Source: Thauera sp. 2A1
Lineage (GTDB): Bacteria > Pseudomonadota > Gammaproteobacteria > Burkholderiales > Rhodocyclaceae
Assembly: GCF_009469595.2 (NCBI RefSeq)
Contig: NZ_SSXV01000006.1
Location: forward strand, 156,193 to 220,192
Direction of reading: 5' to 3'
Length of the DNA stretch: 64,000 nt
In this document: positions 19,309 through 27,244 of the stretch, one piece after another
Layout: each line of letters starts with the position of its first letter
How positions within the stretch are numbered: the stretch's first letter is position 1
The notes under the pieces: model-generated
Database searches by the model: none
Told to the model about the DNA's origin: nothing
The model's input: the letters and a program-made list of their open reading frames with translations, nothing else
Made by a program: the position numbers and the translations under genes

Positions 19309-21072
19309 ATGAGCGCCGACCCCAAAGTATTGCTGACCGATCTGCTGAAGGCTGCGCTGAAGAGCGTGGCGCCGGATCACGCCGACACCGCCATCCTGCT
19401 GGAGCGCCCGAAACAGGCGAGCCACGGCGACTTCGCCACCAACCTGGCGCTGCAACTGGCCAAGCCGCTGAAGCGCAATCCGCGCGAACTCGCCGGTCTG
19501 CTGCTGGCCGAGCTGCCGGCCTCGAAGCTGATCGCGAAGACCGAGGTCGCAGGCGCGGGCTTCATCAACTTCACGCTCGCCGCCGATGCCAAGACGGCGG
19601 TCGTGCGCGACGTGCTTGCGCGGGGCGCTGACTACGGCCGCGGCGCGACGAAGGGCGTGAAGGTGCAGGTCGAGTTCGTGTCCGCCAACCCGACCGGCCC
19701 GCTGCACGTCGGCCACGGCCGCGGCGCCGCCTACGGTGCGTCGCTGTCGGACGTGCTGGCCTTCGCCGGCTATGACGTGACGCGCGAGTACTACGTCAAT
19801 GACGCCGGCCGCCAGATGGACATCCTGGCGCTGTCGACCTGGTTGCGCTACCTCGCCTTCTTCGGCATCGAGATCCCGTTTCCGCCCAACGCCTACCAGG
19901 GCGACTACGTCATCGACATGGGCCGCGACATGCGCGACGCCCACGAGGACCGTTTCGCCAGGGTCACTGCGGATCAGATCCTCGCCGGCACGCCCGGCCT
20001 GCCGCTGGCCGAGCGCAAGGACGACGAGGCCAAGCAGCAGCGCGAGGAACATCTCGACGCGCTGATCGCCAACGCCAAGAAGCTGCTCGGCGACGACTAC
20101 GGCTGGGTGCATGGCTTCGCGCTCAACGAACAGCTCGGCGACGGTCGCGACGACCTCGGCGAGTTCGGCGTGCGCTTCGACAAGTGGTTTTCCGAACAGA
20201 GCCTGTTCGACACCGGCCTGGTCGAGCGCGCGGTGACGCAGCTCGAGAAGCAGGGCCACCTCTACCTGCAGGACGGCGCCAAGTGGTTCCGCTCCACCGC
20301 CTTCGGCGACGAGAAGGACCGCGTCGTGCAGCGCGAGAACGGCCTGTATACGTACTTTGCATCCGACATCGCCTACCACCTCAACAAGTACGAGCGTGGC
20401 TTCGAGCGCATCATCGACATCTGGGGCGCCGACCACCACGGCTACATTCCGCGGGTGAAGGGCGCCATTACCGCGCTCGGGCTCGACCCGGCAAAGCTGG
20501 AAGTGGCGCTGGTGCAGTTCGCGGTGCTTTACCGCGACGGGCAGAAGACCTCGATGTCCACCCGCTCGGGTGAATTCGTCACCCTGCGCGAGCTGCGCAA
20601 GGAAGTCGGCAACGACGCCTGCCGCTTTTTCTACGTGCTGCGCAAGTCCGACCAGCACCTGGATTTCGACCTCGATCTCGCCAAGAGCCAGAGCAACGAG
20701 AACCCGGTCTACTACGTGCAGTACGCGCATGCCCGTGTGTGCTCGGTGCTCAACCAGTGGGGGGGCGAGGCGGCCGAACTCGCAGCGGCCGACCTCGGCC
20801 TGTTGCAGAACGAGCGCGAGCTGGCGCTGTGCGCCCGCCTGGGGACGTTCCCCGAGCTGGTGCAGAACGCCGCAGCCGACTATGCGCCGCACCAGATAGC
20901 CTTCTATCTGAAGGACCTCGCTGCTGACTTCCATAGCTGGTACAACGCCGAGCGCATGCTGGTTGACGACGAGGCGGTCAAGCTCGCCCGCCTGGCGCTG
21001 GCCGCCGCGGTGCGCCAGGTGCTCGTCAGCGGCCTGGCGATGCTGGGCGTGTCGGCGCCCGAATCGATGTGA
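19309..21072 (+). CDS. argS: Arginyl-tRNA synthetase
   Basis: Class I aminoacyl-tRNA synthetase charging tRNA-Arg, 587 aa. The HIGH-type motif appears as PLHVGHGRG (near residue 133) and the KMSKS loop as KTSMSTRSG, the degenerate form usual for ArgRS. The C-terminal DALR anticodon-binding domain follows, with YVQYAHARVCSVL at its start. The start at 19309 (MSADPKVLLTDLL) fits family length and lies shortly after a TATAAT box. The SPOR-domain gene follows after 15 nt, so they are likely co-transcribed. Confidence 0.97.
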   Translation: MSADPKVLLTDLLKAALKSVAPDHADTAILLERPKQASHGDFATNLALQLAKPLKRNPRELAGLLLAELPASKLIAKTEVAGAGFINFTLAADAKTAVVRDVLARGADYGRGATKGVKVQVEFVSANPTGPLHVGHGRGAAYGASLSDVLAFAGYDVTREYYVNDAGRQMDILALSTWLRYLAFFGIEIPFPPNAYQGDYVIDMGRDMRDAHEDRFARVTADQILAGTPGLPLAERKDDEAKQQREEHLDALIANAKKLLGDDYGWVHGFALNEQLGDGRDDLGEFGVRFDKWFSEQSLFDTGLVERAVTQLEKQGHLYLQDGAKWFRSTAFGDEKDRVVQRENGLYTYFASDIAYHLNKYERGFERIIDIWGADHHGYIPRVKGAITALGLDPAKLEVALVQFAVLYRDGQKTSMSTRSGEFVTLRELRKEVGNDACRFFYVLRKSDQHLDFDLDLAKSQSNENPVYYVQYAHARVCSVLNQWGGEAAELAAADLGLLQNERELALCARLGTFPELVQNAAADYAPHQIAFYLKDLAADFHSWYNAERMLVDDEAVKLARLALAAAVRQVLVSGLAMLGVSAPESM

Positions 21073-21087
21073 GCAGCGGAGAGTCCC

Positions 21088-21747
21088 GTGAGTCGTGATC
21101 GCAAGCCCGTCCGCAAACCCGCCCGTCCGCCCGCGCGCAGCGGCGGCGGCACCCTGATGGGCATCTTCATCGGCCTGATCTTCGGTGCGCTGATCGCCGC
21201 CGGTGCCGCCTGGTATTTCACCCGTGCGAACCCCTTCCAGTCGGTGCCGAGCGCCTCGCCGCGCCCGTCGACGGCGGCCCAGCCGCCTGCGGCCCTGCCC
21301 GGCAAACCCGGCGACCGCCCGGTGGTGAAGCAGGACTTCGAGTTCTACAAGATCCTGCCGCAAGGCGATGGCACGCAGAGCAGCGCGCAACGGCCGGCGC
21401 CGGTCGAGAAGGCGCCGGAAAAGACCGCCGAGAAGCCGCAGGTCGACAAGCCGGCGGCCGACAAGGCGCCGGTTGCGGTGAAGGAAGCTACGCCGAAGCC
21501 GGTCGAGCGCCTCTACCTGCAGATTGGCTCGTTCGAGAATCCCGCCGAAGCGGACAACCTGAAGGCGCGCCTCGCGCTGGCGGGCATCGAGGCGAGCGGA
21601 CAGCGGGTACAGCTTGCCGATGGTCGCACGGTGCATCGTGTGCGCATCGGTCCGTTCTCCAGCCCGGAAGAGATGAACCCGGCGCGCGCGCGGCTGGCCG
21701 AGTCCGGCTTCAACGCGACCGTGAGCCGCGCTGCAACCGCGCAATGA
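21088..21747 (+). CDS. SPOR-domain, FtsN-like membrane protein
   Basis: Bitopic inner-membrane protein of 219 aa. There is a basic cytoplasmic tail, one membrane segment (MGIFIGLIFGALIAAGAAWYF, about 24-44), a Pro/Lys/Ala-rich periplasmic linker and a C-terminal SPOR domain from about residue 140 (LYLQIGSFENPAEADNLKA). SPOR domains bind denuded septal peptidoglycan, so a cell-division role like FtsN is likely. Translation begins at a GTG (21088) with GGAG six bases upstream. It follows argS directly, a common betaproteobacterial arrangement before dsbA. Confidence 0.9.
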   Translation: MSRDRKPVRKPARPPARSGGGTLMGIFIGLIFGALIAAGAAWYFTRANPFQSVPSASPRPSTAAQPPAALPGKPGDRPVVKQDFEFYKILPQGDGTQSSAQRPAPVEKAPEKTAEKPQVDKPAADKAPVAVKEATPKPVERLYLQIGSFENPAEADNLKARLALAGIEASGQRVQLADGRTVHRVRIGPFSSPEEMNPARARLAESGFNATVSRAATAQ

Positions 21748-21835
21748 TTCCTTACCCGCGGCGCGGGAACGTCTGTGGCATGAAGCACGTCTGACGGCCG
21801 TTTCCTCGTAGTTCCCAACACCCAAGGAGTACCGC

Positions 21836-22471
21836 ATGAATCGTCGTGACGCCCTGAAACAGCTCGCCGCGCTTGCCGCCCTCGCTTCGCCCGTCGCCGG
21901 CGCGTGGGCCGCGGAGGAAACCTTCCAGGTGCTGAATCCGCCGCAGGCGACGGACGACCCGTCGAAGATCGAGGTGGTGGAGTTCTTCCACTACGGCTGC
22001 CCGCATTGCCGCAACTTCGATCCGCTGCTCGAGTCCTGGCTGAAGAAGCTGCCGCAGGATGTTGCTTTCCGCCGCATCCCGGCGATCTGGAACAACCAGC
22101 AACTTGCAGGCTTGGCGCGGCTGTATTACGCCGCCGAGGTTAGTGGCGACCTGCATGCCCTGCACGGCAAGGTGTTTGCCGCGGTGCAGGACGAGAAGCG
22201 TCCGCTGCATACCGAGGCTGGCGTCAGCGAGTGGATCCAGGGCAAGGTGGTCGATCCGAAGAAGTTCATGGACGCCTACAAGTCCTTCGGCGTCAATTCG
22301 ATGCTGCAGCGCGCCGACCAGCGCGCGCGCGACATGAAGATCCAGGGCGTGCCGACACTGGCGATCGATGGCAAGTTCCTGACTTCCGCGTCGATGGCCG
22401 GCAGCCACGAGGCAGCACTCAAGAAGGCCGACGAGTTGATCGCGCGCGCACGGCGGGAGCGCGCAAAATAA
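21836..22471 (+). CDS. dsbA: Thiol:disulfide interchange protein DsbA/DsbL
   Basis: Periplasmic thioredoxin-fold oxidase that introduces disulfides into exported proteins, 211 aa. A signal peptide spans about residues 1-23 (ending AGAWAA) and the active site is Cys55-Pro-His-Cys58 in FFHYGCPHCRNF. The cis-proline loop is GVPTLAIDG. It is preceded by AAGGAG. Substrates could include the secreted protease and secretion-system parts encoded nearby, but that is inference. Confidence 0.94.
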   Translation: MNRRDALKQLAALAALASPVAGAWAAEETFQVLNPPQATDDPSKIEVVEFFHYGCPHCRNFDPLLESWLKKLPQDVAFRRIPAIWNNQQLAGLARLYYAAEVSGDLHALHGKVFAAVQDEKRPLHTEAGVSEWIQGKVVDPKKFMDAYKSFGVNSMLQRADQRARDMKIQGVPTLAIDGKFLTSASMAGSHEAALKKADELIARARRERAK

Positions 22472-22527
22472 GACGTCGATGATCAAGAGCGCCGCGGCGA
22501 CGGCGCGAACGGGGACAGGGAGCATTC

Positions 22528-22965
22528 ATGAGTGACGAAACCAACACCGGCGGCGGCGAGGCCACGGCCGAACCGGCCAACGCGGACCGTCGTGTGCGCC
22601 AGCGCTTCATCGCGCGCCGCCATGGTCGGTCCTGCTTCTGGCTGGCGATGGGCGGCGAGCGCATCGCGCTCAACGACCTTTCGCTGGAGGGCTTCTCCGC
22701 CTCGCTCGCGCCGCCGCCCCGGGGCGAGTTCGCCGTCGTGCTGCAACGCGACGGCGTGCCCGACGAAATCCACTGCACTGCGATCGTCGTCAACCAGGTG
22801 CCAGGCCCTTGCGGCCCAGCCTCCGGCTGCCGCTTCGTCGGCCTGTCGCCCGAAAACGCCGATCGCCTGCAGGAATGGCTCGTCACCCATGTGATCATGA
22901 GCGCCACTGTCCGCATCTCAGAGAAGGATGCGGTGATGATCGTGCAGGGGCGCTCGCTGGTGTAA
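22528..22965 (+). CDS. PilZ-domain protein (putative c-di-GMP receptor)
   Basis: Single-domain protein of 145 aa. The PilZ ligand motifs are present: an arginine motif RRVRQRF (about 21-27) and the D-x-S-x-x-G element as DLSLEGFSASL (about 50-60). The N-terminal 20 residues are Gly/Glu/Ala rich and probably disordered. A c-di-GMP-I riboswitch lies only about 185 nt downstream, so two c-di-GMP sensors of different kinds are adjacent. Confidence 0.82.
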   Translation: MSDETNTGGGEATAEPANADRRVRQRFIARRHGRSCFWLAMGGERIALNDLSLEGFSASLAPPPRGEFAVVLQRDGVPDEIHCTAIVVNQVPGPCGPASGCRFVGLSPENADRLQEWLVTHVIMSATVRISEKDAVMIVQGRSLV

Positions 22966-22978
22966 GTGGCCGTCCGGT

Positions 22979-23028
22979 CGGTTTCTGGGCCGAAGGCGGG
23001 CATTTCTCACGGTGCCCTCAAGAAACCG
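22979..23028 (+). terminator. Nested hairpin after the PilZ gene (possible terminator)
   Basis: Outer arms CGGTTTCT (22979-22986) and AGAAACCG (23021-23028) pair perfectly and enclose a second stem GGGCA/TGCCC (22998-23002 with 23013-23017). There is no T-tract after it, so this would be a structured 3' end or a factor-dependent stop rather than a classical intrinsic terminator. Confidence 0.4.
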
Positions 23029-23088
23029 GCGGCCGGGCCGTAGACACAGGCATCGGATCGTGAAAAGGTAACGTCCAGTTACACGGTC

Positions 23089-23116
23089 TTGATTTAAGTT
23101 AGTCCAAAAGTAGTAT
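23089..23116 (+). promoter_or_regulatory. Candidate sigma-70 promoter for the riboswitch-protease transcript
   Basis: TTGATT (23089-23094) and TAGTAT (23111-23116) are separated by 16 nt, each matching 4 of 6 consensus bases. Transcription would begin near 23123, about 25-30 nt ahead of the riboswitch. An inverted repeat GTAAC-N5-GTTAC (23068-23082) sits immediately upstream and could bind a regulator. The 22966-23319 stretch carries no gene. Confidence 0.45.
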
Positions 23117-23147
23117 TCGCGTCGGCATTCGTAATCGAGTTGATCGT

Positions 23148-23240
23148 CGCGTCCTGAAACAGGGCAAACCCGTCGAAAGGCGGGGACGCAAAGTTACCGG
23201 TCTAAAGGGCTCGCGCCCCATGACAGCGGGATTGCCAGGC
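23148..23240 (+). ncRNA. Cyclic di-GMP-I (GEMM-I) riboswitch
   Basis: The aptamer core reads ACAGGGCAAACC (23159-23170), then stem P2 CCCGTC/GGCGGG (23169-23174 with 23179-23184) closed by a GAAA tetraloop, then the invariant GGACGCAAAG (23184-23193). An arm with CTAAA and a GGGC/GCCC helix follows (23202-23218), and the 3' segment is GACAGCGGGATTGCC (23222-23236). The closing pair GGCAA (23163-23167)/TTGCC (23232-23236) forms P1. These are the diagnostic elements of the GEMM-I aptamer, including the tetraloop and its receptor. The downstream gene is the S8 protease. A hairpin CGTCC-N5-GGACG (23247-23261) just after P1 may belong to the expression platform. Confidence 0.9.
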
Positions 23241-23319
23241 AAGCATCGTCCGTATTGGACGGGTGCGTCGTTGGTCCATGCAATCCTCGCCCGTGGCACG
23301 CGGGCCGGAGATCTCAAGC

Positions 23320-25128
23320 ATGGAGTCCGCAATGAACGCACCGCACCGCCGCACCTCCCGTTCTTTCCGTCGCGCCCCGGCGCTGGCCTGCCTGGCGATC
23401 GCGCTGGGCACGCTGTCGCTGCCTGCGGTCGCGCAGGTTAATTCTTCACAACCGCAGTGGGCGCCGGGCCGCCTGCTGGTGCAGCCGCGCCCCGGGCTGT
23501 CGGACACCGAGCTCGACAAGATCCTCAAACCGCACGGCGGGAAGCAGGTTGGCAAGATCGACAAGATCAACGTCCGCATCGTGCAGTTGCCGGCGCAGGC
23601 GTCCGAAAAGGCGGTCGAGGCGCTGCTGAAGAAGAACAAGCACCTGAAGTTCGCCGAGCGGGACATGATCGTCTCTGGCGCCGCAACCGCGAACGATCCC
23701 TATGCGGCCAGTGAGTGGCATCTGAGCAAGATCCAGGCGAACTCAGCCTGGGATGCGTCGACCGGCGCAGGGGTGGTGATTGCGGTTCTCGACTCGGGTG
23801 TCGATGCAACGCACCCGGATCTCGCCACCAAGATGGTTGGCGGGTGGAATTTTCTGGACAATAACGCCGACGCCTCGGACGTGAACGGTCATGGTACGGC
23901 AGTGGCGGGCGCGGCAGCGGCGGCGTCCAATAACGGAGTCGGCGTGGCGTCGGTGTCGGGCGGTTCGATGATCATGCCGATCCGCATCGCTGACGCGAAT
24001 GCCTACGCGTACTGGAGCACGGTGGCACAGGGTCTGACCTGGGCTGCGGACAAGGGCGCAAATGTGGCGAACATCAGCTACAACGGCGTATCGGGCAGTT
24101 CGACGGTGCAGAGCGCCGCGCAGTACCTGAAGAACAAGGGCGGCGTCACGGTCGTGGCGGCAGGCAACAGCGGCGCCGAGGAGTTGATCGCCGCGAGCAG
24201 TACGATGGTCAGCGTCTCGGCGACCGACGCCAATGACGTGAAGACGTCGTGGTCGAGTTACGGGCAGTACGTCGATGTCGCCGCGCCCGGCATGAACATC
24301 TGGACGACGGTGCGTGGTGGCGGCTACCAGCAATGGTGGGGGACATCGCTCGCGAGTCCGGTCGTAGCCGGCGTGGTCGGTCTGATGAAAGCGGCCAATC
24401 CGGCCCTGGCAGCGGGCGATCTGGAAAGGCTGCTTTTCTCGACAGCGGTGGATCTGGGTACGGCGGGTTGGGATGCCTACTACGGTTATGGTCGCGTAAA
24501 TGCGGTCGCTGCGGTGCAGGCTGCCCGCCTTGCGACCCCCGCAGACGCGACGGCGCCGACCGTGAGCATCGCCAGCCCGGCGAGCGGGAGCACGGTGAGT
24601 GGCCTTGTTGCGGTCGACGTCAGTGCCAGCGACAACGTGGGTGTCAGCCGGGTCGATCTGATGGTGAATGGCAAGAGCGTCGGCAGCGATACGACCGCAC
24701 CATACGGTTTCAGTTGGGATACCACGGCGGTGGCTGACGGCGCGGCGACGCTGACGGCCTATGCCTACGATGCGGCAGGCAACTACTCGACAAAGGCGGT
24801 TTCGGTGACGGTGGCCAATAGCACGGCGAACAGCACGTCCAAGTCGACAGCGGCCGACACGACGCCGCCGGTGTCGACCATCAGCAACCCGGGTGCAGGT
24901 GCCACGGTGAGCGGTACGGTCAGCGTGAAGGGTGCCGGCAGCGACAATGTCGGTGTGACGCAGATGCGGCTTTACATCGACAATAACTTGGTGAGCACCG
25001 TCTCCGGCGCCAGCCTGTCCTATTCGTGGAATACGCGCAAAGTTGCGGCCGGCGGTCACTCGGTCCGGCTGGACGCGATCGATGCAGCCGGCAATGTCGG
25101 TACTCAGACGATTCAGGTTGCGCGGTGA
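23320..25128 (+). CDS. Secreted S8 subtilisin-like serine protease with two Ig-like domains
   Basis: Exported protease of 602 aa. A signal peptide ends near AVAQV, and a propeptide-like region (about 50-125) contains LVQPRPGLSDTELDKIL. The catalytic triad is Asp158 (VLDSGVDATHPDL), His191 (NGHGTAVAGA) and Ser343 (GTSLASPVVAG). Two Ig-like modules follow from about residue 410, each starting with a DxTAPTVSI-like segment and containing SGxVxVxVxAxDNVGV. They probably bind surfaces or spacer polymers. The start at 23320 has GGAG nine bases upstream; an in-frame ATG at 23332, also with GGAG, is equally possible. A c-di-GMP riboswitch occupies the leader, so expression should follow c-di-GMP level. 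Confidence 0.92.
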   Translation: MESAMNAPHRRTSRSFRRAPALACLAIALGTLSLPAVAQVNSSQPQWAPGRLLVQPRPGLSDTELDKILKPHGGKQVGKIDKINVRIVQLPAQASEKAVEALLKKNKHLKFAERDMIVSGAATANDPYAASEWHLSKIQANSAWDASTGAGVVIAVLDSGVDATHPDLATKMVGGWNFLDNNADASDVNGHGTAVAGAAAAASNNGVGVASVSGGSMIMPIRIADANAYAYWSTVAQGLTWAADKGANVANISYNGVSGSSTVQSAAQYLKNKGGVTVVAAGNSGAEELIAASSTMVSVSATDANDVKTSWSSYGQYVDVAAPGMNIWTTVRGGGYQQWWGTSLASPVVAGVVGLMKAANPALAAGDLERLLFSTAVDLGTAGWDAYYGYGRVNAVAAVQAARLATPADATAPTVSIASPASGSTVSGLVAVDVSASDNVGVSRVDLMVNGKSVGSDTTAPYGFSWDTTAVADGAATLTAYAYDAAGNYSTKAVSVTVANSTANSTSKSTAADTTPPVSTISNPGAGATVSGTVSVKGAGSDNVGVTQMRLYIDNNLVSTVSGASLSYSWNTRKVAAGGHSVRLDAIDAAGNVGTQTIQVAR

Positions 25129-25149
25129 TCGCAACCTCGTAGACGAGGA

Positions 25150-25183
25150 AAAGGTCCCTGCAGAATGTCTGCTTGGGGCCTTT
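25150..25183. terminator. Bidirectional intrinsic terminator between the protease and PEP-CTERM genes
   Basis: Arms AAAGGTCCC and GGGGCCTTT enclose an inner GCAGA/TCTGC stem with an ATG loop. Read on the minus strand the hairpin ends in CCTTTTCC, a T-run; on the plus strand it is followed by TTTGCGCTT. It lies 21 nt after the protease stop and 30 nt after the PEP-CTERM stop, so it can serve both convergent genes. Confidence 0.7.
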
Positions 25184-25213
25184 GCGCTTACACCGCAGTT
25201 GCGGGAGACGTCT

Positions 25214-26041
25214 TCAGGCAGTACGGCGACTGCGCAGACGTGCAGCAAGTCCTGCAAGACCAACCCCGAGTAGTGCCAGAGAGCCGGGTTCCGGAGCGTT
25301 TCCGCCGCCTCCGCCTCCGCCTCCGCCCGGCTTCTTCCAAGTTAGGTCGTGTGAGCCGGGGTTATTCTCCCATGTGGTAACGATTCGAACGTTGCTTCCT
25401 CCGCCTTGCTCTGACGTCTCAATGGCCATGGCATCGAAGTGAGCCCATGCCAAACTGCCAAAGTCCGAAAGCGTCAACGTCTTAATTTCTCCATCCGCAG
25501 CACCGGTTTCGTCTGCTAGATTCGGTACTGCACCTACGGTTTTCGTAAAGCTCCCGATATCGTAGAAAAGGAAGTCTGAAATGCCGTCCTTTAACGGGTC
25601 ATGGTTATTTGGGAACAGATTGCTCAGTGTCGCACTGCTGTAAAAGTATGAGACGCCTCCGACTTTGAGCCCTACGGTTGCCAACGAGCCATCAGGCACA
25701 GACACGACCAATATGGCACCCTTACCATTGAACTCCGTAGGGAAAAAGGCAGATGGGTTGTTGGAAATCTGAATCGACGACCAGTCCCCGCCAGTGCCGA
25801 ACTGCCCGCCAAGGTTGAGAACGCTATTGTTCTGATAAGTGCCCGCGACGTAGACGGTCCCGCTGGACGTAATTGCTGTATCTGTTTCAGTCGGATTAGT
25901 CGTGTTCGCTTGGTAATCGGCATATTTTCCAGCATCGCCAAGTCCGGCAGGTGCGCCCACTTGCAGTACATTGATAGCGTGCGCAGCACCGATTAAGCCG
26001 AGGCCGATAGCGGCTGCCACCGCATTCTTTAGCACTTTCAT
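25214..26041 (-). CDS. PEP-CTERM sorting domain surface protein
   Basis: Exported protein of 275 aa with a signal peptide (MKVLKNAVAAAIGLGLIGAA, ending AHA) and a C-terminal PEP-CTERM tag: NAPEPGSLALLGVG, a hydrophobic helix, then RLRSRRTA. Such tags are cut by exosortase EpsH/XrtA in bacteria that make exopolysaccharide and flocs. The mature domain is Asn/Ser/Thr/Gly rich, and a run of nine glycines precedes the tag. I chose the ATG at 26041, with GGAG seven bases upstream. Its base composition is lower in GC than its neighbours. No exosortase gene is in the window. A sigma-54 type promoter precedes it. Confidence 0.9.
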   Translation of the reverse strand: MKVLKNAVAAAIGLGLIGAAHAINVLQVGAPAGLGDAGKYADYQANTTNPTETDTAITSSGTVYVAGTYQNNSVLNLGGQFGTGGDWSSIQISNNPSAFFPTEFNGKGAILVVSVPDGSLATVGLKVGGVSYFYSSATLSNLFPNNHDPLKDGISDFLFYDIGSFTKTVGAVPNLADETGAADGEIKTLTLSDFGSLAWAHFDAMAIETSEQGGGSNVRIVTTWENNPGSHDLTWKKPGGGGGGGGGNAPEPGSLALLGVGLAGLAARLRSRRTA

Positions 26042-26102
26042 GATAGGTCTCCAATGCTTCACGTTTCGGGCTGCATCGATACGACGCGCTTGCGGACTTT
26101 CT

Positions 26103-26118
26103 AGCATGATTTGTACCA
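26103..26118 (-). promoter_or_regulatory. Candidate sigma-54 (-24/-12) promoter of the PEP-CTERM gene
   Basis: Minus-strand TGGTAC (26118-26113), five bases, then ATGCT (26107-26103). The GG and GC dinucleotides are exactly 12 bp apart as sigma-54 requires, with two deviations from TGGCAC-N5-TTGCT. Initiation would fall near 26092, about 50 nt before the start codon. PEP-CTERM genes of floc-forming relatives are known to depend on RpoN with the PrsK/PrsR two-component system. The remaining AT-rich stretch 26119-26436 shows no gene to me; it could hold upstream activator sites. Confidence 0.6.
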
Positions 26119-26436
26119 TATTCAGCAAAGTATTGATAAATAAAAAATGTTTGTCTTTCGTGCTGTCCGTCAAGATCAAAAGTGTAAAACTGGCCGACAC
26201 GTGGTTAAATCTTCCTCGCGGACAACAGGCAGACCATGTTTGCTGCTTTCCCGGTTCCTCCGTTTCCCCTTGTGGTGGTGATCATGGGGCAGTTCTCCCA
26301 TCTCTCCCGTTTGGCCGCTGTGCTCGATTTTGCAAGACCCAATAGTGCGTCGATCCGCCCGGAGCCCCAATGCCCGCAACTTAGCGCCCCCTTATAGGAC
26401 ATATGCAAATGTGGCTTGCCCTCTGGATCGTCGCCA

Positions 26437-26940
26437 TTTCAACAAGCTAGTGCGCGTCTTCATGCACGACGGCAGCGAGGACTGGACCTGCGTCCATGTC
26501 GAAGTCCAGGACCAGCACGACAGCGCCCTCGCGCGGCGTATGTTCACCGCATCTTCGACCACTACGACCGCCCCGTCGCCAGCCTCGCCGTTCTCGGCGA
26601 CGACGATCCGGGCTGGCGTCCCGACCGCTTCGGGTTCGAACGGCTCGGCTGCTGCCATCGCCCCACTTACCCGGTGGCCAAGCTGATCGATCGCGAGGGC
26701 GAACTCGCCGCACTGCCGGCCGAACCCAAACCCTTCGCGCTCGTCACTGTCGCCCACTTAATCACGCGGCGCACGCGTGATGCGCCCTACGACCGCTTGG
26801 TGGCCAAGCGCCGCCGCTTCGGCCCGCTTTCCGCCGCCGTCACGGATCGTCTCGTCAAGGCTGCACCTGACCAGCTCGAGCGTTGGGCCGAGCGGGTGCT
26901 CGACGCCGCGACGCTCGACGACGTGTTCGCAGAGAGCTGA
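26437..26940 (+). pseudogene. Rpn-family nuclease (DUF4351) remnant, copy 1
   Basis: Decayed gene of the recombination-promoting nuclease/PDDEXK transposase-like family. An N-terminal piece (KLVRVFMHDGSEDWTCVHVE, then DSALARRMFT) is followed by a frameshift near 26550. The reading continues in another frame with IFDHYDRPVASLAVLGDDDP and PYDRLVAKRR. An internal deletion then joins directly to the C-terminal DUF4351 part RRFGPLSAAVTDRL...LDDVFAES. The catalytic N-terminal segment is largely missing. The last 82 nt including downstream DNA are identical to copy 2 at 29158-29239. Confidence 0.75.
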
Positions 26941-26947
26941 AGGCGGA

Positions 26948-26965
26948 GGTCGGCTGAAGCCGACC
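26948..26965. repeat. REP-like palindrome, GGTCGGCTGAAGCCGACC type
   Basis: An 18-nt inverted repeat (GGTCGGC-TGAA-GCCGACC) eight bases after the Rpn remnant stop. Identical copies lie at 29222-29239 and 59645-59662. It can fold as a stable hairpin and may act as a terminator or REP element. Confidence 0.75.
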
Positions 26966-27037
26966 TCGCCCGGTACCACGGCGCTGTTCTTCTGTTCTAT
27001 TTTCCTGCGAGCAGCCGATCCGCTGCCGCGCGGGCAG

Positions 27038-27244
27038 CTACGCCCAGTTCTCCAGTATCAAGGGGGCGTCGATCCGCTCGTAATGGCGGAGGTTGTTGGT
27101 CACCAGCACTGCTCCCGCCGACAGGGAATGGGCGGCAATCATCATGTCCAGTTCGCCGATCGGCTGGCCGGTGCGGAGGAGTTGGTCGCGGATGTCGGCT
27201 GCCACTCTCCGGTCTCGGCGCCCCACGCAAGGTGGGATCGACAT
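27038..27244 (-). pseudogene. VapC-type PIN toxin, N-terminally truncated remnant
   Basis: Only the C-terminal part of a VapC ribonuclease is readable: AADIRDQLLRTGQPIGELD, MMIAAHSLSAGAVLVTNN and HYERIDAPLILENWA. The conserved Asp in GELD and the TNN motif are kept, but roughly 90 N-terminal residues with the first catalytic Asp are missing, and no VapB antitoxin is visible. The 68-codon open frame is thus very unlikely to make an active toxin. The 27245-27430 stretch beyond it holds nothing I recognise. Confidence 0.75.

Noticed and set aside
26205..26436. Short minus-strand frames in the AT-rich gap upstream of the PEP-CTERM gene
   Set aside because: No ribosome-binding sites or family resemblance; the gap is better explained as promoter and regulatory DNA.
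27038..27244. Small minus-strand ORF as an intact antitoxin or toxin
   Set aside because: It covers only the C-terminal third of VapC and has no partner gene, so it is annotated as a remnant.
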